Below are positions 10,984 through 21,599 of a stretch of 64,000 nt of DNA, piece after piece. Origin of the DNA: Lojkania enalia (lineage: Eukaryota > Ascomycota > Dothideomycetes > Pleosporales); contig ML986594.1 of the NCBI GenBank assembly GCA_010094045.1, positions 195,228 to 259,227 of the forward strand, in the 5' to 3' direction. The translations under genes were made by a program, and so were the position numbers. Numbering within the stretch: position 1 is the stretch's first letter; each line of letters begins with the position of its first letter. The notes under the pieces were generated by a model. It saw nothing but the letters and a program-made list of their open reading frames with translations, did not search any database and was not told the DNA's origin.

Positions 10984-12295
10984 ATGCGGAAAAGGGAACG
11001 AACCCAGTCCAGAAATTTCAAGCACCATAATACGATAGAGAAGACACCCTATAACACCTCACTCCTAGTTACCATTGGCCATCAAGGCCCGCCAATATCA
11101 AACGCGAGGGTGCGGGATTATATGCAGCAGAGTTCCTTCAACCCATCGGCGCCTTCATGCTCTGACAGAGATCCACTAGGCGAGGGTAGTTCCCCTTTCC
11201 TCAGCGAGAATGGCCCAACCGAGACAAGAGCCTTTCCGGGAGAGAGATATTCCTATCGGGATCCTATAAACCTGTGGGTCGGTGGCCATGGAGACGGTAC
11301 TAGCGCGCATCAAGGTCTTCGGTACGTCTCGTTACCCAAGTTCCAGACTCCAGTGGAAAACATTCCACATCATCCATCGGCAGCGAGCCGTGGATTAAGA
11401 AAAGAATATAGACGAAATGTTCGTCCTAAGCATAACCAATCTCAGCAACGTGATGAAGGCCAACAAGCATTTAGCAATGGCTTAGAGGAATCGACTGCTC
11501 GCTGGGAACGCCGTGAAAGTGAGCGACTATCATATTCCCTAGACAAATCAAATATCTCAACGCAGACTCGAGGCGGAACCGGATTCAAAACTGACATGGC
11601 AATGATTCAAACTGGGTTCCCTGAGACGTACCTCGACCAGAGATATGCAGGAACACTTAGTAGGGCTATGCCAGGCGGAGGTGATCCTTCATCATTCGAG
11701 ACCTCTGCACCATTCCAGTCCTTTCCGCGCCAGGCGGTCGAGGCGTCATCTTCTCTTCGGAATGAGAAACAAAATGGGGTGTAAGTTTTTGAAATTTGAC
11801 CAGTTGGTAGATCCAGTACTGAATAATTTCAGGTCTATCATAGAAGACAGCCAGCGCCTAATGATTGCTTCTCCTTCGGCATCAAGCTCCGGGAAGTCTT
11901 CGTCTAGTGCGTCTTACGTTGGTGTCCGTTCTCCATATTGGCGAAAGGAAAAAGATGTCCCTGCAGCCCCTTGGAGTAATTGTTTAAATGATGGTCCAGC
12001 CTCGCCGAATGTTAATGCCCTCGGTCAGATTGAACAAGGGGGCCAAGATGACATCCCCGATATTCTAAAATGTCCCATATCAGATTGTACGGCCGAATTC
12101 CGTGGTGTTTATCGAAAAGGAAATTTGGCTAGACACCGTAAACATCTCCATGGCGGCTCGAATGGGACTAGATTGAACCTGCTGTGCGAGGAACCGGGCT
12201 GCACGAAAACCTTCCGCCGTCAAGATAGTCGTCTCAAACATTATCGTAAGAAGCATTCACACCTTTCGGGTGGTCCGGCCGTGCCTCGCAAGTAG
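10984..12295 (+). CDS. C2H2 double zinc-finger protein, array copy 3 (two exons)
   Basis: Exons are 10984-11780 and 11833-12295, with a 52-base GTAAGT...TTTCAG intron; the joined product is 419 residues. The splice keeps the frame and links a Ser/Arg/Gln-rich N-terminal part to the zinc-finger exon. The fingers are C346-x4-C351-x15-H367-x4-H372 and C384-x4-C389-x12-H402-x4-H407. The long finger-1 loop of 15 matches copies 1 and 2, but the Cys pairs are spaced by four instead of two. Finger 1 shares the pattern F-x-G-x-Y-x-K-G-N-L-x-R-H with copy 2, which suggests common descent with strong divergence. A nuclear DNA-binding role is inferred from the fingers only. Confidence 0.75.
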
Positions 12296-15200
12296 ACTCC
12301 ACAACTGGGAGACATATAACCTTATCCCATTCGATCCATTCCAATGTCCTGTGTTTCTTTTTATGACGCGAAAGACTTGACGACTTCTCTTAACCCAGGG
12401 TATCTAGCTTCTAGCCTCTTGCCAGTGCAAAAATATCTTAAAAATATTTGTTATCCTCACATAACATGGCTTTCCTACTATTATTCCTCGGTTATTCGAC
12501 AAATTCTCCATCAGGCACCTGTTCGATATGGTTGTCAGGACCAGATAATCCATTCCCGTTAGCTTGCAGGACCCCATATTAGCATGTTATAGACTCTAGA
12601 GCCTGCTTTATATGGCTACTCGACCGAAAACCTATTAGAGATAGGTCGAAGGACGAGGCTATGGGTTCGGAGAACGAATGAGGTTACACAACCGCAGCGG
12701 AGAGTAGTTGACTCGAATCATCGGTTTCGGCGGGCGTTCGGTTTAGCGTTTAGGTATAAGAGGGTGGGGTGATACGTTATAGAAGGATCAAGAATTATCG
12801 TAGCGACATTCAAAGGTTGTTAGCGTGATGGCAGCCTTCGGAAGGTAGCCTTTGGAAGTCGACGACACATCCAACAGCTAGGAGCTATCGGCTAGACATT
12901 CAACGTTTGATGAGATGACTCTGACCCATTGTTCTTTTCAGGCGGTCTAGAATCCCTGTGGCGAATGATAGGGGGTTTTCTTGAGTCAAAAGACGGATGG
13001 TGTGGTAGTGGGAGAAGTCGATATTAAGATGGGGCTAGCATATGTGGCTAGGCTTAGCTAAAGGAAGCCCCACGAGCACCAGCACGGACCTGGGATGAGA
13101 TCGTGTCCTGGAACGATCTGGCAATTTCGTGGGTCCCGAATCCTAGTGCATCCTTTGTACTCGACGGTGGCGAAGCAGTCCCTACCCAATTTCCGCAACG
13201 GTAAAGCCGACTTTTACCTGTCGGAGTGCGCATGAATGGGAGTTAAAGAATAGAGCAGGGGCACGCTTTAGCCACGAATGTGAACAGGTCTAAGGTCGTG
13301 CGACCTACGGTAAATTTGTTATATTCCGAGACGCAGACCAGGGAATGAACTGTGTTTCATGATTCCATTTCTTCATCTTCTATAGCTCCAAGCATCCGTA
13401 CGAGCCGCCAGATCATTCCAGATGATGATAGATGATCCGCTTCCAATTTCATTTCGGTATCCTCTTCTCGTCCTCTATACTTGCTTAGTTTAGTGATTTT
13501 CCATAGAAGAATTCAAGAATGAATCTCCTTTTTGTTCCTTTCTTATAAGAGAGGAAGAAGGTCCGACCGAGGTTGTTTTCGCTCAGAATCCTAGCATAGA
13601 TCGTTTGTTGCCCCGATAGCATTTCCAAAGGCTGACTATTGGCGTACCCAAACTGGTCTCAAGATAACTGACCGGTGCCACGTTCTCGCCTTCCACTCCT
13701 ATCCGTCCCAGTGCATTCTGTTAGCTCACTTTATTCGAATGGCGGTCAAAGCAGCGGCCCATGCTCTGACAACTCCAATAACCTCAACAGCCAATGAGCT
13801 ACACATCTAGAGTGTTAGTAGTGGTCATACGGCGGCGTATTACCAAAATTCTATAAGAACTCGTTTGTCCAGTGAGCCAAAGAAATATTATCGAGTTACG
13901 TTTAGAGATAAGTTCAGTTCACATGCTACAGCATATAAAAGGTTAGAGAAAGCTGTTCTTGCAGCGCCACCCAAGCGCGTCATAAGTATTCACATGTGCA
14001 TGACATCTCACGCGTCCTTCAAATATGAGACCCTATAGAGTAAGCGCATATGAATGCTACCATGCCCAATAGTATCTACCGCTTATAGTCTCCTTATCTA
14101 TGTGCCCATACTTCTTTACTACGGTCATTGTCACGAACCGCTATATTACTTTTTGCCACTACATATTCTGACCGCTATTCCGGAAAATGAATTATGTTGG
14201 TCTCCGCTCGACTGCGAGCCGATCCCGTAATGACTATTCCAGGCGATGCAGACTTAAGAGGAGGCTAGCAGCTAGAAAATTTCGCTCTGCATAAATGCCT
14301 CTACGATTAAATTCTGACCAACTTTTCGCCTACGCTCTCCTCTAAAGATCATAGGCCTGTTAGCTCGTCATCCAAACATTCGGGTGGCTGCGCCACGCGC
14401 AGGGCAAAGTATTTGCCATTATCAGTTCGCCGACCAGCGCTCGGCATGCGCGATGGCTTTTCAACGCGTCCGGACCCTATATCCAATACTAATCAATTAG
14501 GGGTCCTTCAGCTCTTAGGTGTCCAATTTTTGAGAGACGACGTTGGTCTCGTGCCTCCTAAGTCGATCTATGACCTGTATAGGGGCGTATGTTACTAAAT
14601 TCTTGGAAGCACTTCTCGCTTTTGCGCTTATCAAAATACATATGCTGCAGAAACTCGACAATTTGCCTTTAAGTGCCTGCCACTCACTTTCTGAGAACGA
14701 TCTCGAGGATTATTGGTCAGAACCTCTTCAGTAGCGAACCATATCTTCATCCTAGATAGTAGGCACTCAACTATCAATGCACATAGCATAAGAGATTACT
14801 CGTACACTGTACCTTACCCTACACCAATATCAAGCATTCACTAGTTTAAGTTCGGCAGAATTATTGGATGGGACCACTGCTTCTACGGTCGTCCAACATC
14901 ACAACGCCTCTAACGCCACCTTGGAAACACAATAAAGCCACTGAATCAAAACAGCCAGGCCAACCTTATTACAGTATCACAGCAAGCATATGCTGTATCG
15001 CAATGTACTGCAGCTAGCATCAACAATTCGTCAATGCTGAAGCCTTCAATAGATGATTCCGATGAAGTTGGCGCTAGTAAGGCACCAAGTCCTCATTAGT
15101 ATATAGGGGGCAAGAAGCTAGTGTAAACTAATCTTAGAAGTAGTGGCTTTTTCCGGGCGCATGCTGGATATGTTTTCTTACCACTCAGGCCCGGGAAGCT

Positions 15201-16965
15201 CCACATCGATCGCAAAAAAGTCACGTTCATAGCACCGCCCTTCAGAGGTTTAGAAGGTGTCTCATATTCATCAGCTTACTATCCATTCCACCGAGAATAC
15301 CATCTACCGATTTAAACCTCCTATTCCGGGAGTCTACCCGGATAGAGCTTAGCTGCTCCCTACTGGTGTAAAATATAGCCTTCTATAGCATGATAGTTCC
15401 CTTCAACCTTAGCCCAAGAATTCCCAAAATATTCAATAATCCTAGTGATCCCGCAATGCTAGAACACGTATCTCCTGTATACTATGAAATATTTCGCGGC
15501 TCAATGTCCGCACTTCCGACCCACAATTTTAATGCACAGACGGATGTTGACAACTGGCCAGCGCCACAAACGCCATTCGAAGGCCCCATCATGCAAAGCA
15601 TATAACCCCTGGCTCGCTTCTTACACCACCAGAAGGCTCTAAGTACTTGGGTGAAAGTCCTTGAGCTCATCTCGCATAATCCGGTATACTTGGGAATTTC
15701 ACTTTTCCCCCTCTCATCCTCTGCGTTCTGTTCATCGTTTAGGCACCAACCAAATCCTATATCTTGAAACCAAGCAACACTCCGTTAATGTCAAATACAG
15801 GTGCAGTAGAGGCGTAGCAGAGGCCCTTGTACGGCGCATCCTTTTCACTTGCATAACCTCCGAGCACCTATTCACCAATCCAAATTCAAACACTCATGCT
15901 ATGACACGTCGCTGTACACTAAGGACCCTTCCAGACAGATCCTGGAATAGCCGACCAAATGAGTCGAATACAATGCTGAAGTAGGAATTCAAGCGCCAAC
16001 CATCTTGCCTTAATCCATCGACTGGATACACAAACCTTATTCCGCGAAAAGACCAAATATCTTCAACTCTCCAAGAATAGGCTTCTGACCCACTCGAGCT
16101 GATCTTGGAAACTGCACCGACTCTTAGGCACCAATAGCTACCTGTTTGCCGATCATACCCCAAACCCGCTTCGTGAACCCGAATACTACGTATGCGGGTC
16201 GTACAATCCGATATACAACCGTCGTCCATATTAGTCAATTTTGGGGCGTCAGAAAATATTCAGGCATCAATTTATCACTTCTACTGACCATGCTCCGATC
16301 GAATCTAAATGCTGTGATACATTGCTCTAACCCTTCCCCACCACTGTGGAATTTCCCGGCTTCAAGGTCTAATGAGCGATAACCCATCACTCTTGACCGT
16401 ACTAGCACCGTTTCCGCATCACCTTATTTTCATGTAATGCAGCTGCTGTGAATCTGAGTGTATAACCCCACTCCAAAACTCAAAGAGTCCTACCATCTAC
16501 GACTGTCCAATCAAGGCCAAAGCCCGAAAGCCCGATCGCTACACAGTCAGGTGCCAACCCTTACCTACATCCACTACCCAAGACACCTAAACCCACTCTC
16601 CACTCTCAATACGGAATAGATCCTCACAAACCGGAGCCCGTTCGCTTAGACCGTCACCTCGTTTGTCTACCTCAAGTCTATCTAAACACCCTCGCCCTAC
16701 CATCCATGTACTTCATTCTCTCCCCAATTCCGATCAACACAACCGTTCCAAAACGATCTCTGAATCTCTGGTCACCACCCATCCGCACGAAACCATCAAC
16801 CCCTCAAACCCAAGACCTCAGCCCCTCGCAGCCCAAGGCAGAAACCGCGTCCAGCCAATACCCAGCTTCCCAATCTACATGCTCACGCCCAACGCCCTAA
16901 AAAGACGAGCACGGCATATCAGCAGCCGGTGAGCCAGTCACCCTCCCACCAACTTCCTCCACTAA

Positions 16966-17010
16966 ATATATATATATATATATATATATTTAAAATAAAT
17001 AAATAAAAAA
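16966..17010. repeat. AT dinucleotide microsatellite followed by A-rich TAAA repeats
   Basis: An uninterrupted AT run of about 24 bases (16966-16989) is followed by TAAA-type repeats and a short A run to 17010. Confidence 0.9.
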
Positions 17011-17371
17011 GATTCCCTATTTTATATCCTACACATCACGTCGACATTAGGTAGAAACTTTAGGACTCCTTGCTAAAAACCCTTTGAATCCTGTGACTTG
17101 AAGCCATCATTCCCATTCAAGAATAATCGCAGAGCTGTATTTTCTAAGTAAGCGTACATATATCCACAAACACTATCCTCATCTACGGTACACAAGGCTG
17201 TCGCGGAAAACCGATCTATCGTTTTTCCAACCAGTCTTGGGTCGCGAGAACATCTGGCCAATAACATTTATTGCGCGCCTTGTGTCCTTCAAGCACCACG
17301 ATAATAACATGCATCCACGCGCAAGGATGAAAAGGAATTTCAGTGTAACTCCTTACGCTTCAACTAGGCGC

Positions 17372-17389
17372 AAAAAAAAAATTTTTTTT
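17372..17389. repeat. A10T8 homopolymer junction
   Basis: Ten A are followed directly by eight T, a self-complementary AT tract in non-coding DNA. Confidence 0.9.
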
Positions 17390-17691
17390 CATCTACTTCA
17401 ATCTGACATAACTTCTTAGGCCCCGCCAAGCGAGTCTCACCGATCGCAAATCGCATAACACAATAGACGTGATGTAGAAATAAGCTTTGGTCCCTCATAT
17501 CAACCCCCTCGAAAATGCCATATTTCCGTTCGTCAATACATTTATCCTCGTGACGTGAATCTAACGTTTCACAGCATAAACCATCCCCCTGCAGTCTAGT
17601 GGTGTGTAAGACGCCCATAAGTCCTTCACACCCCTCTTCCGGAAAGAATTACGTGCGCGACCTGTTCACCGATCAGAGAACTGAGAGCTCA

Positions 17692-19016
17692 TCAAACCAG
17701 ATGCCCGTCAGCTATAGGACCACTTCTTCGCTTCGAAGTTTTGGTTCCGAAACCAAGGCCACCAATATTCCTTGAGCCCACCCCTAATGGTTGTCTTGTG
17801 ATCGACGACGCTTGATAAGACGGTCCACTTCCAGAGTTTAATTGTGGATTCGCGCGCGTACAGCAAAGTATCGGGAGACGGCTACGGTTTTGATGTTGTG
17901 ATTGAGAAGGCGTGCTTCCCGGAGGAGCGGATTCTAGCCCCAAGTGTTAGCGAAAGACCACGTTGAGCTGAGACACAGCCCGATTCTTGATCATAGTATG
18001 GGGTCCTATAACTTACGGCCGGTATATATTCTCCCACCGAAACCTGCGCCCTGAGACTGCGAATTCCAAGCTGGACCTAGCCCGATGCCTCCTCTTTGTT
18101 GACCGCCGGCACCCCCAGCGCTCCCACCGCTCCTATTATGTCGCCTTCCAGCTCCTTGTCCTGCGCCGACGCTGAGTTGGTTCAGATTGCCTGTCGATAC
18201 ACGCGTCCCGGGAAGCCTGTCGACAAACCGGTCACCTCTGGCAGTCTGGAGGGTATAGTCTGCCTCGTCGCCAGCCGCATGGGCAACGTGCGATGCCATA
18301 ACTTGGGCCTTGAGCGACTGGTAAAGCTTTTGAACTTGTTGTTGAGTGCGATTCTTCTCTCTGAAAGCATCAACAAGTTCATGGTTTTTTTGTTCAAGAG
18401 AAACTTGCTCAACATGCATAGCTTTCCCCAAAGTGTCAGCCTCACCTGCTCTGCAGCCGAACTCGGGACGTAGACTTACTCTGTAGCTTGTCCTGCAGCG
18501 TCTTAATCTGAGCATTCGCATCGTAGATCAGCTGGTCCATCTGCTGACTCAGATTTGCATATTTCTCAGTCAAACTTCTTGCAAGGTGTTCTTGGTAGAT
18601 GCTGTCACATTCTCAGCTGGTTCCCGTAACGCTTACGGTTTAGATACATTTCTTGCGATGCCTGGTAGCTGTAAAACTGGAGGCCTCTGCTAGCACACTC
18701 CATGATGATCGTGGGACTCAGTCCACTCAAAACACTTGTTTTGTAGTCTTCTGAAGGATTTAAGCCCGTAACTCCTACGTCGTCCGGATGGACTAGTTGC
18801 GTGCTACAGGCCGGGCATTGCCGGTTTGCATTCGGAGCTCTCGACAAGCCGGTGGCATCAGCACACTGTGCGCAGAAGACATGGCTTAAAGAATGTTTCA
18901 GCGGTAATCAGCGAGAGGGATAGAGAATAGCCGACTGACCTGCAGGTGGTGACGACAGCTTGATCATGAAGTTGCGTACGACATTTCAGTTCATTGCACC
19001 TAAGTGAGAATTCCAT
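17692..19016 (-). CDS. HEI10/CCNB1IP1-like RING E3 ligase (meiotic crossover factor)
   Basis: Five exons on the minus strand: 19016-18940, 18884-18648, 18601-18480, 18421-18017 and 17933-17692, giving 360 residues. All four introns are GT-AG; the last has a CTAAC branch. The N-terminal C3HC4 RING is C7, C12, C25, H27, C30, C33, C49, C52. Next come the family-typical stretch around YSYQASQE, a coiled coil (about residues 100-190) and a Gly/Ser/Arg-rich tail. HEI10/Zip3-type proteins act as SUMO or ubiquitin ligases on meiotic chromosomes and help fix crossover sites. The third intron could instead use the acceptor at 18446 (34 bases, in frame); I chose the 58-base form because it has a CTGAC branch site. 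The last exon is the least certain. Confidence 0.82.
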
Positions 19017-19239
19017 GATCTCATTGATCGATGCAAGAAGATAGAGACGATGATGAGGTGAGATGACGCCTTTTGTCAATGAGGAAGTCGCTGCCGGTGT
19101 GGGACGCGAAAGCACGTGAATTACTTCAGTAGGAAAGAATACCCAGCACCATCGCAAGCCCAAAAGTCTGTCGCAAGGCCATCGGCAATGCAGGAAAACT
19201 GAACAAAGCCATAGACATCCCATAATGGGTGCAGTTACC

Positions 19240-20132
19240 TTATCTAAACCACCAGTTGACCTATAAAAGTACTCGGTAAATTGACCGACGTATGGACTCT
19301 TTGAACAACTTACAGATGCGTTTACATCCTGCCCAAGTCCCCTCACTGCATGCCACCAGCCCAGCGGTATATAAAGCGCGTCACCACTTTCCAACTGAGC
19401 TTCCCATCCCTTAGACGGCCATTCGACTGTGTTTGTCCCTCCCCAGACAGCATCTTCCAATCTCGTCATTTCCTCCCCAGCCATCATCTCCTCCCCTCTC
19501 ATATGCGCGTGCCCGCTTCCGCGCCTAGCACGCATGTAAATTTGTTTCCCTATATCGGGTTCCATCAACCTGAAGATCTTATTCCCAGCTAACTGTACGA
19601 AGAAATTCGGATTTGGGTCCCTGTGGAGCGGTGTTCGTGTAGGAGGCCGGCCCATCCACAAGCTGGACCCGTATATGTCGCCTTTGCCAATGCTAGATAT
19701 GAATTTCGGTGTCGGAAGATCGGCTTGAAGTTGCGTAGGGAGGTCGTCGAGAGGACATTGGGCAAGATAGAGGCGTATTCGAGGGGTCTCGGGGGACTCC
19801 ATGTGATCAAGTAGGAGAGAAAGCGGGGCCTCAAAGCGCTGGAATGATCCGTCTTCGCGCGTTAATTCGAGAGGGACGATGGCAGATCCATATAGACGAA
19901 GATGCCCGTAATCCCACTTGAGAGTTGCGGGAAGATTACTGTAGCCTTTTAGAAGCGCCGGCCTATCTAGATCGAAATCGTCGAAAGCACAATTGGAGTG
20001 ATTATGCCTGAGCGTATCAAGCAAGGGAAATCGGGAACTCTTGCGAATCAAGCCATTGGTAGAGAACCATCGGTATCGTAGCGGCGCGGACCGAACCCGC
20101 AGTCGCAATGGTATAAAAATCTCGGCGCACAT
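19240..20132 (-). CDS. JmjC/cupin-8 domain Fe(II)/2-oxoglutarate oxygenase-like protein
   Basis: Exons are 20132-19314 and 19260-19240 around a 53-base GTAAGT...TATAG intron; the product has 279 residues. The second exon has only six codons plus stop, but it completes the motif NASVNWWFR that ends such proteins. Metal ligands H170, D172 (in TPLHRDPNPN) and H261 (GWWHAV) are visible. The N-terminal 30 residues are Arg-rich with few acidic residues and could be a mitochondrial presequence; this is inference. Family members hydroxylate protein or RNA substrates; the substrate here is unknown. The start is the first ATG in frame; upstream codons have no ATG. The gene is divergent from the prefoldin gene, with 175 bases between the starts. 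Confidence 0.8.
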
Positions 20133-20307
20133 AAAAGCTGGCGTCGCGCAAAGGTATAATGCTTGCAGAATTGAAGCTTGGGTAGACTTATGCAACACGC
20201 CATCACGTGCCCTTCGCCCCCGTTTCGGAAGGTTTTCACGCGTGGTTAGCCTAAGCTCCAAAAGTCCACCCTACCCCCAGTTACAGCATCAGTTCCAACC
20301 TACCATC
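20133..20307. promoter_or_regulatory. Shared divergent promoter, JmjC gene and prefoldin 5
   Basis: These 175 bases separate two divergent start codons, so both 5' leaders and both promoters must fit or overlap here. No element was identified with confidence. Confidence 0.5.
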
Positions 20308-20847
20308 ATGGCATCCAAACAAGGTCAAGGCCAACAAAGTAAGCCCCCCTTCCAAACTCCATTTTACACCCAAATTCAAATTAACGAACATTCAAAAGTC
20401 GATCTCTCCACCCTCCCAGTCCCGCAACTCCAAGAACTCAAATCCCAACTTGACCGCGAACTCACCCACCTAACCAATTCCTTCACCTCCCTTCGAACCG
20501 CGCAATCCAAATTTCGCGACTGCATTTCCTCCCTGTCCTCCATTTCTCCCACAACCATCCCCAAACCTCTCCTTGTCCCTCTAACCTCTTCCTTATACGT
20601 ACCCGGCAAGCTCACAGACTCGGAACACGTCCTCATCGACGTAGGAACAGGGTACTACGTGAAGAAGAATGTGGTAGATGGGAAAGATTTCTATGAGAGG
20701 AAGGTCAAGGATTTAGGGGAGAGCTTGAAAGAGCTGGAGGGTGTGATTAATGGGAAAGCGAATAATGTGAGGGTTGTAGAGGAGGTGATTAGAGTAAAGG
20801 TATTGAGTGTGCAGGAGGAGCAAGCAAAAGAGGCGAAAGCCGGATGA
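20308..20847 (+). CDS. Prefoldin subunit 5 (GIM5/PFD5)
   Basis: Prefoldin is a cytosolic hexamer that hands unfolded actin and tubulin to the chaperonin CCT. The protein shows the alpha-subunit pattern: an N-terminal helix (DLSTLPVPQLQELKSQLDRE), a middle with SLYVPGKL and IDVGTGYYVKK, and a C-terminal coiled coil. Read through, the gene gives 179 residues. A 60-base segment, 20339-20398, has GTAAGC and AAAG ends and removes 20 residues in frame, joining the N-terminus directly to IDLSTL as in yeast Gim5. I favour the spliced form, join(20308-20338, 20399-20847), of 159 residues. Only a transcript can settle this. Confidence 0.88.
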   Translation: MASKQGQGQQSKPPFQTPFYTQIQINEHSKVDLSTLPVPQLQELKSQLDRELTHLTNSFTSLRTAQSKFRDCISSLSSISPTTIPKPLLVPLTSSLYVPGKLTDSEHVLIDVGTGYYVKKNVVDGKDFYERKVKDLGESLKELEGVINGKANNVRVVEEVIRVKVLSVQEEQAKEAKAG

Positions 20848-21138
20848 AGAGGACTATAGTTTTTGTAAGATTTGCGAAGCACTGTGAAGAGTCATCAGGA
20901 AGAGAAATATGACGCGCAGGGTAGACAACACCACTACGTGACATGAAGAGTCTAATGTATAGCATAGAGGGCTAGGGAGCATTAGAGCTTGAACTTCATA
21001 AGCAAACTACCTATGAATATACTACCCATGGCATATCGGACCTCCTAACGTAGTCCGTGGGCATTTAGATTCGAGAGGCATATATGGCCTAAGCCTCCAA
21101 ATAGTGTCACTCTATTCATTGGAAACCTTAACTTTTAT

Positions 21139-21507
21139 CTATATTTTATAATCCTTTAATCTAACTAGAGTAAGTGAAGCCTTAAAATCATTATCCAATC
21201 GAAGATTTGAACCGAAGTCGAACGCTCTTACTGGAGTCCGAATAGCCCTTGGCATTCTCCTCGCTCCTTGGATCCATGAGAAAATTGAATGGCTATTTTG
21301 AACCGGAATCAAAGGCTTAATTTGAGGTTGAATATCCCTAAGTGGACTCCCCGTACATTGAATCCATAAGAAAATCGAATGATCTATTTTTGAATCGACT
21401 GGGTCCTTGATTCCTATGCCAAGAAGAGTCTCAGGTGTTAAGGGTAAAGAAGCCAGTCCCAAAATCCGAGTTAAGTCTACTGTCGAAGTACAAAACTGTT
21501 GCCCCAT
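21139..21507 (-). other. Doubtful 122-codon frame over the repeat
   Basis: An ATG-started minus-strand frame encodes two related 30-residue units, one with HSIFLWIQ and one with HSIFSWIQ. It matches no family known to me. It may simply be the repeat read in an open phase, so I do not call it a gene. Confidence 0.15.
21190..21400. repeat. Imperfect tandem repeat, period about 91 bases
   Basis: The element TTTGAAYCG recurs at 21206, 21297 and 21389. The flanks of units 2 and 3 also align: 21271-21305 and 21361-21397 both read RATCCATRAGAAAAT then YGAATG. Confidence 0.7.
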
Positions 21508-21599
21508 CGTGCCAGACGGAAGTTGATAAAATTTATCCAATAAAGTATTTAAGTATAGAGAACCATCAATTATAATAAAAAGGTGAGCTTGTGAGTTGA

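Larger units (their letters stand above)
12296..17691. other. Gene-free 5.4 kb stretch with strand-skewed composition
   Basis: No credible gene is seen. Around 12.6-13.3 kb the plus strand is visibly G-rich, while about 14.9-17.0 kb is C-rich and poor in G; for example 16681-16740 has about 26 C and 3 G. Short frames here (14413, 15390, 15661, 16663) lack family resemblance. An AT microsatellite and an A/T tract lie near the right end. No terminal repeats or transposase remains were recognised. Confidence 0.5.
20848..21599. other. Convergent spacer with degenerate tandem repeats
   Basis: This lies between the 3' end of prefoldin 5 and the 3' end of the 654-residue gene. It is AT-rich and contains the three-unit repeat listed separately. 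Confidence 0.6.
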
